Shown here: one piece after another, positions 36,637-45,048 of the stretch | How positions within the stretch are numbered: the stretch's first letter is position 1 | Layout: each line of letters starts with the position of its first letter | NCBI RefSeq assembly: GCF_030159895.1 | Contig: NZ_BSNI01000002.1 | Coordinates: 2,134,306 to 2,198,305, forward strand | Origin: Maritalea porphyrae | Lineage (GTDB): Bacteria > Pseudomonadota > Alphaproteobacteria > Rhizobiales > Devosiaceae | DNA: 64,000 bases | Direction of reading: 5' to 3' | Made by a program: the position numbers and the translations under genes | Notes under the pieces: generated by a model | What the model saw: only the letters and a program-made list of their open reading frames with translations | Told to the model about the DNA's origin: nothing | Databases searched by the model: none

Positions 36637-37854
36637 TTAAGCGAAAAACTTCTGCGCTTTTTCAATCGCTTCAATCAAAACATCCACGTCGTCTGTGCCA
36701 TTATAGACGCCAAACGAAGCGCGGCATGTAGATGTCACGCCAAACCGCTGCAATAGTGGTTGAGCACAATGTGAACCGGCACGAACAGCAACACCATAGC
36801 GATCCAAAATCGTGCTCAAATCATGCGCATGCACACCCTCAATCGCAAATGAGAATATAGCACCTTTGCCCGGTGCGTCGCCAATCAATCGCAAAGAATT
36901 GATTTTGCTTAACTTCTCACGTGCATATGCACCAACTTCTGCTTCATGCGCCTTGATGTTTTCTCGACCAATCGAATTGATATAATCGATCGCCGCCCCA
37001 AGCCCGATTGCTTGAACGATTGGCGGTGTGCCAGCCTCGAAACGATGCGGCGGCTCGTTGTATGTCACCTCATCCAAGGTCACATCACTAATCATTTCGC
37101 CGCCCCCTTGATAGGGCTGCATTTCCGCCAACAACTCTTTTTTGCCGTATAGAACACCAATACCGGTGGGACCATAGAGCTTGTGGCCAGTCATTATGTA
37201 GAAATCGACATCAAGATCTTGAACATCGACTATTTCATGGACCGCACCTTGGCTACCATCAACCACCACAGGGATTCCGCGCGCATGGGCAATATCACAC
37301 ACACGTTTGATCGGCACCACTGTGCCCATCACGTTTGACATATGAGTTAGCGCGATGACTTTAGTCCGGTTGCTCAAAGCTGCTTCGAACAAATCAATAT
37401 CGAAACTGCCATCGTCAGCCACATCGACCCACTTGATCACCGCACCGTTGCGTTCTCTATGAAAATGCCACGGCACGATATTGGAGTGGTGTTCCATTTT
37501 GGTGATGACGATCTCATCGCCTTCTGAAATCCGAGGACCTGCGAAACTTGAAGCAACGAGGTTTAACGCCTCTGTCGCGGACCGCGTAAACACCACTTGG
37601 TCAACGCTTGGTGCATTGATAAATGCACGCACCTTTTCGCGTGCATCTTCAAAGGCTTCCGTTGCTCGATTGGAAAGCGTGTGCAAGCCACGGTGCACGT
37701 TGGCATATTCGTGACTATAGGCATGCATCATCCGATCCAGCACCTGCTTTGGCTTTTGCGCCGAGGCACCGCTGTCCAAATATACTAACCGATTGCCGTG
37801 GATTTCTTCCTGCAAAATCGGAAAGTCTGCACGCACGCGTTCCAAATCAAACAT
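36637..37854 (-). CDS. sufS: Cysteine desulfurase SufS
   Basis: A 405-residue PLP enzyme taking sulfur from cysteine. RADFPILQEEIHGNRLVYLD is the usual start. The PLP lysine is in DFYIMTGHKLYGPTGIGVLYG, and the active cysteine is in VAVRAGSHCAQPLLQRFG, the group II (SufS/CsdA) context. No SufE or SufU partner gene is present in this operon. It lies 9 bases after sufD. Confidence 0.96.
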   Translation of the reverse strand: MFDLERVRADFPILQEEIHGNRLVYLDSGASAQKPKQVLDRMMHAYSHEYANVHRGLHTLSNRATEAFEDAREKVRAFINAPSVDQVVFTRSATEALNLVASSFAGPRISEGDEIVITKMEHHSNIVPWHFHRERNGAVIKWVDVADDGSFDIDLFEAALSNRTKVIALTHMSNVMGTVVPIKRVCDIAHARGIPVVVDGSQGAVHEIVDVQDLDVDFYIMTGHKLYGPTGIGVLYGKKELLAEMQPYQGGGEMISDVTLDEVTYNEPPHRFEAGTPPIVQAIGLGAAIDYINSIGRENIKAHEAEVGAYAREKLSKINSLRLIGDAPGKGAIFSFAIEGVHAHDLSTILDRYGVAVRAGSHCAQPLLQRFGVTSTCRASFGVYNGTDDVDVLIEAIEKAQKFFA

Positions 37855-37863
37855 AATTGGCGT

Positions 37864-39072
37864 CTACGCCTCTTCTCGATCATCTAGCCAGCTATCAACA
37901 CGGGCTTCTAGCTGTTTAACTACGGCTTCAACCTCAATTGGCTCGAACATTTCAGCCAAGAAAGCACGAATAAGCATCGCCTTTGCTTCCTTACGCGGAA
38001 TGCCGCGGCTCATGAGATAGAACAAAGAGTTTTCATCCAATTCGCCGCATGTCGCACCATGCGCACAAATCACATCGTCAGCAAAGATCTCAAGTTCCGG
38101 CTTCACCAAAACTTCGCCACGTTCAGACAAGATCAAACCCTGGCTCATCATTTGAGCGTCAGTTTTCTGTGCATCCTTAGCAACAACAATTTTACCTTGG
38201 AAAACTGCCTTTGCACCATCATGCACGACGTTTTTGAACATCTCAGTACTGGTGGTATTTGGCACCAAGTGGTTGACGTTCAAGGTAATATCCGCATGTT
38301 GCTTGCCAGCCAGAAGATTCAAACCGGCAAAATCCGCATGGGCGCCACCACCGTTAAAATCGGCAGTTACAACCGTCCGACTAAGTGGCGTTTCAGTATG
38401 CTGCACGAATGTGCGCAACAAGCTGTCCGCCGCCAAAGAGTAGCGGTTATTTGCAAAATGGCGTGTCTCATTTGAGTTGCCATCAAGCTGCAAATGCACA
38501 ACTTGAGCGCCCTCGCCCAGTGAAATTTCAGTTGTTGCTAGGCCCAAATGCGCTGCATCCGAGCCATTAAAGGTCTCAAGCAATGTCACTTTGCAACCGT
38601 CTGCAACCTCAACGGTTACTTTGTCTGCATTAATCGCTGCATCACCGTCAATAATCCGGTCGATGTGTAAAACTTGATCAAGTTCACCTGAAACCTTGAT
38701 TTCAACTGTGTCACCTACAAGCGCTTCGCTGATCAAAACAACACTATCGTCACCTGATGCTGCATTGGCACTTGTTGCGACACTCACGCCTTCCAGATCA
38801 AAGTCGCCAGCAAGTTCGCCGTTGACGATTTCAACACGTGCAGTACCTGCAAATTCTGAACGCGCGGCTTTGTTGCCATCATTTGCTTGCGCAAGTGCTG
38901 AAGGCACATCGCGCAACAAAGTTTTGAGGTCGGTATAGTGATAAGCCTCAATTCGGCGTGTAGGTAGACCATTTGCAGCGAATTGCGTCGCCGCCTCGTC
39001 TTTTCCTTGTGCCAAAAGAAGCGCTTTCAGCTGCTCCTCGGCGCCACTCAATTTGATAATTTGTTGGTTCAC
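37864..39072 (-). CDS. sufD: Fe-S cluster assembly protein SufD
   Basis: A 402-residue scaffold partner of SufB. The beta-helix core and the C-terminal block ICAHGATCGELDENSLFYLMSRG, then RKEAKAMLIRAFLAEMFE, are the family signature. The N-terminus is helical and carries PTRRIEAYHYTDLKTLLRD. It lies 15 bases after sufC. Confidence 0.95.
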   Translation of the reverse strand: MNQQIIKLSGAEEQLKALLLAQGKDEAATQFAANGLPTRRIEAYHYTDLKTLLRDVPSALAQANDGNKAARSEFAGTARVEIVNGELAGDFDLEGVSVATSANAASGDDSVVLISEALVGDTVEIKVSGELDQVLHIDRIIDGDAAINADKVTVEVADGCKVTLLETFNGSDAAHLGLATTEISLGEGAQVVHLQLDGNSNETRHFANNRYSLAADSLLRTFVQHTETPLSRTVVTADFNGGGAHADFAGLNLLAGKQHADITLNVNHLVPNTTSTEMFKNVVHDGAKAVFQGKIVVAKDAQKTDAQMMSQGLILSERGEVLVKPELEIFADDVICAHGATCGELDENSLFYLMSRGIPRKEAKAMLIRAFLAEMFEPIEVEAVVKQLEARVDSWLDDREEA

Positions 39073-39087
39073 AAAACTGCCCTCGCC

Positions 39088-39855
39088 TTATGCCGCGTGG
39101 CCATCAAATGAAGAATAGCCCTTGCTCTCGAGTTCAAGTGCCAATTCGCGATCGCCACTTTCAACGATGCGGCCATCAGAGAACACGTGCACGCGGTCTG
39201 GAACGATATAGTTCAACAAACGCTGGTAGTGGGTGATCACAAGCATAGAGCGGTTGGCGGCGCGCAAGTGGTTCACGCCTTCTGAAACAATTTTCAACGC
39301 ATCAATGTCTAGACCACTGTCGGTCTCATCAAGAACGCATAGTGAAGGTTGCATCAGAGCCATCTGAAGGATCTCAGCACGCTTCTTTTCGCCACCAGAA
39401 AAACCAACATTCAATGGACGCTTCAGCATGTCTTGCTTGATCTCAAGCTTCGCGGACGCTTCTTTTACCATTTTCATGAATTCAGGGATTTTAAGCTCTT
39501 CTTCGCCGCGCGACTTACGCTGCGCGTTCAAAGCTGCTTTCAAAAACGTCATGGTCGCAACACCCGGGATTTCGATCGGGTATTGGAATGCCAAGAACAA
39601 GCCAGCCGCCGCGCGCTCATCCGCTTCCATTTCCAACAAGTCTTTGCCGTTGAACAAGATTTCGCCTTGCGTTACCTCGTAGCCATCTTTGCCCGCAAGC
39701 ACATATGAAAGGGTCGACTTACCAGAGCCGTTACGACCCATAATCGCGTGCACTTCGCCCGCTGGAAGCGTCAGGTTTACACCTTTGAGGATCTCTTTGT
39801 CTTCTTCCTCAACCTTTACGTGCAAATCTTTGATTTCAAGAATTGGCGTTGTCAT
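39088..39855 (-). CDS. sufC: Fe-S cluster assembly ATPase SufC
   Basis: A 255-residue ABC-type ATPase driving the SufBCD scaffold. Walker A is [18 protein letters not shown], the signature region [19 protein letters not shown], and Walker [16 protein letters not shown] with the SufC-specific aspartate loop. I chose ATG at 39855 because AAGGAC lies 6 bases upstream; the ATG at 39870 would precede that site. A 104-base gap with small hairpins separates it from the 53-residue ORF upstream. Confidence 0.96.
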   Translation of the reverse strand: MTTPILEIKDLHVKVEEEDKEILKGVNLTLPAGEVHAIMGRNGSGKSTLSYVLAGKDGYEVTQGEILFNGKDLLEMEADERAAAGLFLAFQYPIEIPGVATMTFLKAALNAQRKSRGEEELKIPEFMKMVKEASAKLEIKQDMLKRPLNVGFSGGEKKRAEILQMALMQPSLCVLDETDSGLDIDALKIVSEGVNHLRAANRSMLVITHYQRLLNYIVPDRVHVFSDGRIVESGDRELALELESKGYSSFDGHAA

Positions 39856-39874
39856 ATCTTTGTCCTTCATGTTC

Positions 39875-39946
39875 GGCCGTCATCCCGGTCGGCCTGTCAT
39901 TTCTTTTGCCCGTTTGGGCGTTGTTCAACTCGCAGCACTCACTGCG
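39875..39946. repeat. Cluster of short hairpins before sufC
   Basis: Three small inverted repeats in 72 bases: GGCCG-N10-CGGCC (39875-39894), GCCC-GTTT-GGGC (39908-39919) and CGCAG-N6-CTGCG (39931-39946). The first includes CGTCATCCCGG, which resembles the core of dispersed palindromic repeats in alphaproteobacteria. This is the only long gap inside the suf operon. Confidence 0.4.
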
Positions 39947-39959
39947 TAAAAATCTGTAG

Positions 39960-40121
39960 TTACCAAACAAAAACTGCTACGGCCCACACAATGCCTGTCG
40001 CAATCACACCAGCAATAAGCCCGATTTGTTTATACATTTCAGGCTCTTCTTTTTTGACACGGCCAGCGACCAACCAGCCCATACCCGCGCCAACAGCTAA
40101 TGCGAAAAGCAGTTTTTCCAT
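39960..40121 (-). CDS. Small two-helix membrane protein between sufB and sufC
   Basis: A 53-residue ORF starting MEKLLFALAVGAGMGWLVAG. Two hydrophobic helices (about 4-19 and 33-53) are joined by the charged loop RVKKEEPEMYKQ, and it ends VFVW. It starts 5 bases after the sufB stop, in the same direction, which supports translation. No known Suf protein looks like this. It may anchor the assembly machinery at the membrane or be unrelated. The ribosome-binding site is weak, so translational coupling with sufB is likely. Confidence 0.65.
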   Translation of the reverse strand: MEKLLFALAVGAGMGWLVAGRVKKEEPEMYKQIGLIAGVIATGIVWAVAVFVW

Positions 40122-40126
40122 TTGAT

Positions 40127-41596
40127 CTAACCCACACTACCTTCAAGGCTAATGCCAATCAGCTTTTGGCTTTCCGCCATAAACTCCATTGGCAGATGCT
40201 GTAGCACGTCCCGCACAAAGCCATTCACGATCAATGCAACCGCTTCTTCTTCATTTAGGCCACGCTGTTGGCAATAAAACATCTGATCATCAGAAATCTT
40301 TGATGTTGTCGCTTCATGCTCAAATACAGCTGATGAGTTTTTGCTTTCAATGTAGGGAACGGTATGGGCGCCACATTTGTCGCCGATCAACAAGCTGTCA
40401 CATTGGGTAAAGTTCCGCGCGCCTGTTGCCTTCGCATGGGCTGAAACCTGACCGCGATAAGTGTTCTGCGACACGCCAGCGGAAATACCTTTTGAGATAA
40501 TCCGGCTTGATGTGTTCTTGCCCAAATGGATCATCTTCGTGCCGCTATCAACTTGCTGGTGGCCGTTAGAAATCGCAATTGAATAGAATTCACCAACAGA
40601 GTTGTCTCCGCGCAAAATGCAGCTTGGATATTTCCAAGTGATCGCAGAGCCGGTTTCAACTTGTGTCCAAGAGATTTTTGAATTTTTGCCACGGCAATCA
40701 CCGCGCTTGGTCACAAAGTTGTAAATTCCGCCCTTGCCGTCTTTGTCGCCTGGGTACCAGTTCTGAACAGTCGAGTACTTGATCTCAGCATCATCAAGCG
40801 CAACCAATTCAACCACAGCAGCATGCAGTTGGTTTTCGTCGCGCATTGGCGCCGTACAGCCTTCAAGATAGCTCACATACGAGCCCTCTTCGGCAATAAT
40901 CAATGTACGTTCAAACTGTCCGGTCTTTTCTTCATTGATCCGGAAATAGGTCGACAATTCCATTGGGCAACGCACACCCTTAGGAATGTAGACAAACGAA
41001 CCATCTGAAAACACAGCACTGTTTAGCGTCGCGTAGAAATTGTCTGTCGCTGGTACAACTGAGCCCAGATACTTTTTCACGAGATCTGGATATTCCTTCA
41101 GCGCTTCTGAAATCGAGCAGAAGATCACGCCGTGCTTTGCCAATTCCTCGCGGAACGTGGTGACAACAGATACACTGTCAAACACAGCATCGATGGCGAT
41201 TTTCGCGCCTTCAACACCAGCCAACACAGCTTGCTCTTGCAACGGAATGCCGAGTTTTTTGTATGTTTCGAGCAACTCAGGGTCAACTTCATCAAGGCTT
41301 TTTGGCCCCGGCGTCGATTTTGGCGCTGCGTAATAGTACAAGTCTTGGAAGTCGATCTCAGGATAATCGACACGCGCCCATTTAGGCTCTTCCATTTGTT
41401 GCCAACGGCGGAAAGCATCCAAACGCCACTCAAGCATCCATTCTGGCTCTTCTTTCTTCGCAGAAATAAAGCGCACAATATCTTCGTTCAGGCCCTTAGG
41501 CGCCATGTCCATTTCAATATCGGTTTTGAACCCATATTTATATTTGTCTACGTCAATCTCTTTGACGTGATCGATTGTTTCTTGAACAGCTACCAT
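40127..41596 (-). CDS. sufB: Fe-S cluster assembly scaffold SufB
   Basis: A 489-residue scaffold on which clusters are built with SufC and SufD. Family blocks are [57 protein letters not shown] and, near the end, [20 protein letters not shown]. The essential cysteine context [19 protein letters not shown] is present. It lies 28 bases after the first desulfurase gene. Confidence 0.97.
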   Translation of the reverse strand: MVAVQETIDHVKEIDVDKYKYGFKTDIEMDMAPKGLNEDIVRFISAKKEEPEWMLEWRLDAFRRWQQMEEPKWARVDYPEIDFQDLYYYAAPKSTPGPKSLDEVDPELLETYKKLGIPLQEQAVLAGVEGAKIAIDAVFDSVSVVTTFREELAKHGVIFCSISEALKEYPDLVKKYLGSVVPATDNFYATLNSAVFSDGSFVYIPKGVRCPMELSTYFRINEEKTGQFERTLIIAEEGSYVSYLEGCTAPMRDENQLHAAVVELVALDDAEIKYSTVQNWYPGDKDGKGGIYNFVTKRGDCRGKNSKISWTQVETGSAITWKYPSCILRGDNSVGEFYSIAISNGHQQVDSGTKMIHLGKNTSSRIISKGISAGVSQNTYRGQVSAHAKATGARNFTQCDSLLIGDKCGAHTVPYIESKNSSAVFEHEATTSKISDDQMFYCQQRGLNEEEAVALIVNGFVRDVLQHLPMEFMAESQKLIGISLEGSVG

Positions 41597-41624
41597 TCAT
41601 TCGCTCCTAAACGTTCTCCAACCA

Positions 41625-42779
41625 TTACGCAGCAGCGCCACGATTTGATTGGTGGCGATCAACAATTTTCTTTGTTACCGCCAGAAATCTCTCAATATCA
41701 TCCCTTGTGGAGTTCCACCCCACGCTCATCCTCAATGCGCAATCAGCCAAGGCATCATCAACGCCCATTGCTGAAAGAACATGTGACCGAGAAACCTTAC
41801 CCGACGAGCAAGCTGATCCCGCCGATAGCGCAACATTTTCAAGATCATAATTGATCATGCTAATGTTATTTTTCAACTCTGGAATCGCAAAACACATTGC
41901 CGTGCCAGTGCGATCAACCTCTGTGCCAAAGATGGTTGCGTCGGCAGCAATTTTCAACAGCTCTGTCTGTGCAAAATCAATCAGTTTTGCCTCGCGCACT
42001 GCGTCAAAATGCGCCTTAGCGCTTTCCGCCGCAATTCCAAACCCTGCGATCAATGATGCACTCTCGGTGCCGCCACGTCTGCCCTGCTCTTGGCCACCAC
42101 CCGGAATAAGCTTCGCACTGTCCATAGCTGGTTTCACAATTAGCGCACCAACGCCAACCGGTCCGCCAACTTTGTGCGCAGATATTGCCATTGCATCAAC
42201 GCGAGATGGATCAAAAAAGAACTGGGTTTTGCCGAAACCTTGCGCTGCATCCAAGATCAACAAATGATCAGTATCGCGAACCAAATCTTCGACATCCGAA
42301 ATTGGCTGTATCACAGCTGATTCATTGTTCACTTGCTGAATTACGATCATCAAACGCTCTTCTGCCGCGTTTGCTTTCGCAATCACATCAGTAAGCCAAT
42401 CAATGTCATAAAGGCCATTCGTCAGCATAGGCATTGCTACGGCTTCTTGCTCGCAGCTTTCAACAGCACGGATCACCGCCATATGTTCGCCAGCACCATA
42501 AATGATACGCGCAACACCTGCACTTTTTGCGCCACCAACAATGGCTTGCGTCAATGCTTCGGTTGCAGAGCCGGTGAATACGACACGGCTGCGGATTGTG
42601 CCAGCAGCCAATGCGACTTGATCTCGCGCTGTTTCAATTGCGGCGCGCAATTTGCGTCCATTTGCGTGCACTGACGACGGATTTCCGACCACATCCAACA
42701 TCTCAACCATAGCGTCGCGCGCTGCGGGCAGCAGCGGCGCAGAGGCGTGATGGTCCAGATATGTGACAATGTTGGTCAT
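41625..42779 (-). CDS. Cysteine desulfurase, NifS/IscS type
   Basis: A 384-residue PLP enzyme and first gene of the suf operon. It starts TYLDHHASAPLLPAARDAM. The PLP lysine is in MAISAHKVGGPVGVGAL and the active cysteine in ALSAGSACSSGKVSRSHVL, the group I (IscS/NifS) context with a flexible loop, in contrast to SufS at 36637. It is shorter than IscS and lacks the C-terminal IscU-docking tail. The operon therefore carries two different desulfurases. An Irr box lies 115 bases upstream. Confidence 0.92.
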   Translation of the reverse strand: MTNIVTYLDHHASAPLLPAARDAMVEMLDVVGNPSSVHANGRKLRAAIETARDQVALAAGTIRSRVVFTGSATEALTQAIVGGAKSAGVARIIYGAGEHMAVIRAVESCEQEAVAMPMLTNGLYDIDWLTDVIAKANAAEERLMIVIQQVNNESAVIQPISDVEDLVRDTDHLLILDAAQGFGKTQFFFDPSRVDAMAISAHKVGGPVGVGALIVKPAMDSAKLIPGGGQEQGRRGGTESASLIAGFGIAAESAKAHFDAVREAKLIDFAQTELLKIAADATIFGTEVDRTGTAMCFAIPELKNNISMINYDLENVALSAGSACSSGKVSRSHVLSAMGVDDALADCALRMSVGWNSTRDDIERFLAVTKKIVDRHQSNRGAAA

Positions 42780-42893
42780 TTTATCGAAATTCGTTCACTC
42801 ATTTGGCCAAATAATCCAATCAGTTCTTGAAATTCCGCCCCCTAAATAGGTAAAAGGATCGCTCAAGTCGGACTAATTGGACCAAAAAACTAG

Positions 42894-42910
42894 TTTTGAA
42901 TAATTCTAAA
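42894..42910. promoter_or_regulatory. Irr-type iron control element (ICE box) at the suf operon
   Basis: TTTTGAA-TAA-TTCTAAA matches the ICE consensus TTTAGAA-N3-TTCTAAA at 13 of 14 defined positions and is palindromic. It lies in the divergent region between the first suf-operon gene (start 42779) and the alpha/beta hydrolase (43048). Irr control of suf genes is established in rhizobia. Confidence 0.7.
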
Positions 42911-43047
42911 CTGGTATTTTGCCCTCACGTTTTAGGAAGCACGCAACCATTCGTCAACCTTTTTCCCCATAACCCACACCCAACTTTTGTGTGAGTTAGT
43001 TGCAAAAAGTCAAAGACAAGAATTAAGCGCGAAAGAAGGTCAACTTT

Positions 43048-43710
43048 ATGCCTGAAGTCTTTTTCAATGGCCCATCCGGTCGCCTAGAAGGTCGTTACCA
43101 GCCGTCCAAGGAGCCAAACGCGCCCGTCGCAATCCTGTTGCACCCTCACCCTGAGTTCGGTGGCAACATGAACAACCAGATTATCTACAACCTCTTCTAC
43201 ATGTTTGTTGAGCGCGGCTTTTCAGTCCTGCGCTTCAATTCACGAGGTGTTGGCCGCTCACAGGGTGCTTTCGATCATGGCCTTGGCGAGCTTTCCGATG
43301 CCGCCGCTGCACTTGATTGGCTGCAAACGCTGAACAAAGAAAGCCCAGGCGTATGGATCGCCGGATTCTCCTTTGGTGCTTGGATTGGCATGCAATTGCT
43401 GATGCGTCGTCCTGAAGTTGAAGGTTTTATATCAGTTGCTCCACCAGAAAACCTTTATGACTTCTCTTTCCTCGCGCCTTGTCCTTCTTCTGGCCTGATT
43501 ATCCATGGCGAACAAGACCGAGTTGCACCGCCTGATTCTGTACAAAAACTTGTAGACAAGCTGCAGGCACAAAAGGGCATCACCATCGAGCAGCAAATTG
43601 TGGAAGGTGCAAATCATTTCTTCCAAGACAAGATCGAAGATCTGACAGAGCGCTGCGCTGAATACCTAGATCGACGCCGGGCAGATATTGCGGCCGGCGG
43701 CGGCCGTTAG
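43048..43710 (+). CDS. Alpha/beta hydrolase
   Basis: A 220-residue cytosolic hydrolase of the dienelactone-hydrolase-like type. The nucleophile elbow is GFSFGAW (Ser about residue 110). The oxyanion strand is ILLHPHPEFGGNMNN, the acid is probably in HGEQDRVAPPDS, and the histidine is in VEGANHFFQDK. FNSRGVGRSQGAFDHG matches a conserved protein found beside tyrS in other alphaproteobacteria. The substrate is unknown. It precedes tyrS by 27 bases. Confidence 0.85.
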   Translation: MPEVFFNGPSGRLEGRYQPSKEPNAPVAILLHPHPEFGGNMNNQIIYNLFYMFVERGFSVLRFNSRGVGRSQGAFDHGLGELSDAAAALDWLQTLNKESPGVWIAGFSFGAWIGMQLLMRRPEVEGFISVAPPENLYDFSFLAPCPSSGLIIHGEQDRVAPPDSVQKLVDKLQAQKGITIEQQIVEGANHFFQDKIEDLTERCAEYLDRRRADIAAGGGR

Positions 43711-43737
43711 TTTAGTAACCAATAAGGAAAAGCCAAA

Positions 43738-44988
43738 ATGACCTACAAATCCGATTTTTTGCGCACTCTTGAGAGCCGCGGATTTTTGTATCAGCTTTCT
43801 GATGCAGAAGCCTTGGACAAGAAACTGTGTGAAGGACCGGTAACGGGTTATATCGGCTTTGACGCAACAGCCAAGAGTTTGCACGTGGGCAACCTCGTGC
43901 AAATCATGCTGCTCTATTGGTTACAGAAAACCGGCAATAAGCCGCTTGTCCTTATGGGTGGCGGCACATCAATGGTTGGCGACCCGTCTGGTAAAGACGA
44001 AATGCGCCAAATGATGACGCCTGAAATCATTGAAGGCAACAAGGCCAGCATTCGCGAAATCTTCGACGGACTGCTCGAATTTGGCGAAGGCTCAACTGAT
44101 GCCACAATGCTCGACAACGCCGAGTGGTTGATGAAACTCAACTATGTCGACTTTTTGCGAGAAGTTGGCAGCAAAATCTCCATCAATCAAATGCTGACAC
44201 GAGAATCTGTAAAACAGCGCCTGGACCGCGAGCAGTCGCTGAGCTTTCTAGAGTTCAACTACATGATTTTGCAGGGTTACGACTTTGCTGAGTTGAACCG
44301 CCGTTACGGCTGCACTTTGCAAATGGGTGGTTCCGACCAGTGGGGCAACATCATTTCTGGCGTGGACTTGGCACGCAAACTCAATGGTGCTGAATGTTAT
44401 GCAGTCACTACGCCGCTAATAACCAAATCTGACGGTTCAAAAATGGGTAAGTCTGTATCTGGTGCGGTATGGCTAAAGCCAGATATGTTCTCGGTTTACG
44501 ACTATTGGCAATTCTGGCGCAATACAGGCGACGCTGACGTCACCAAATTCGCTCGCATGTTCACGACGATGGACCTCGACGAAATTGCACGTTGGGAGGG
44601 CCTTGAAGGCGGCGAGATGAACGAAGCCAAGAAAATCTTGGCCACCGCTGCAACCGCTCTCATTCATGGTCAGGATGCGGCAGACGCTGCAGCCGAAACC
44701 GCACGTCAGACTTTTGAACAGGGCGCAATCGACTTGTCATTGCCAACTGTTGAAGTTTCAACTGCTGAACTCAATGCCGGCATTGGCATGCTAAATGCCG
44801 CTGTTTTGGCAGGTCTGGCGGGTTCAAACGGTGAAGCACGTCGCTTGATCAAATCAGGCGCTCTAAAACTCAATGACGCCAAAGTTGACGACGAGCGTGG
44901 CACCGTTTCAGAAACGGATCTATTGGCAGAGGGTGTGATTAAACTATCTGCTGGCAAGAAACGTCACGTTTTGATTAAGCCGATTTAG
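43738..44988 (+). CDS. tyrS: Tyrosyl-tRNA synthetase
   Basis: A 416-residue class I synthetase of the TyrRS type. The HIGH-like motif is in [11 protein letters not shown], the KMSKS-like motif is KMGKS in [15 protein letters not shown], and the tyrosine pocket includes [10 protein letters not shown]. The C-terminal S4 domain has [18 protein letters not shown]. It ends in a strong terminator. Confidence 0.97.
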   Translation: MTYKSDFLRTLESRGFLYQLSDAEALDKKLCEGPVTGYIGFDATAKSLHVGNLVQIMLLYWLQKTGNKPLVLMGGGTSMVGDPSGKDEMRQMMTPEIIEGNKASIREIFDGLLEFGEGSTDATMLDNAEWLMKLNYVDFLREVGSKISINQMLTRESVKQRLDREQSLSFLEFNYMILQGYDFAELNRRYGCTLQMGGSDQWGNIISGVDLARKLNGAECYAVTTPLITKSDGSKMGKSVSGAVWLKPDMFSVYDYWQFWRNTGDADVTKFARMFTTMDLDEIARWEGLEGGEMNEAKKILATAATALIHGQDAADAAAETARQTFEQGAIDLSLPTVEVSTAELNAGIGMLNAAVLAGLAGSNGEARRLIKSGALKLNDAKVDDERGTVSETDLLAEGVIKLSAGKKRHVLIKPI

Positions 44989-45019
44989 TTTCAAACACGC
45001 AGCTGATCAGCATTTTTAG

Positions 45020-45048
45020 AAGGCGGGGCTTCAGCACCGCCTTTTTTT
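45020..45048 (+). terminator. Rho-independent terminator of tyrS
   Basis: AAGGCGG and CCGCCTT pair around a 10-base loop and run into seven T residues, 32 bases after the tyrS stop. Its tail overlaps the stop of the convergent gene. Confidence 0.85.
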
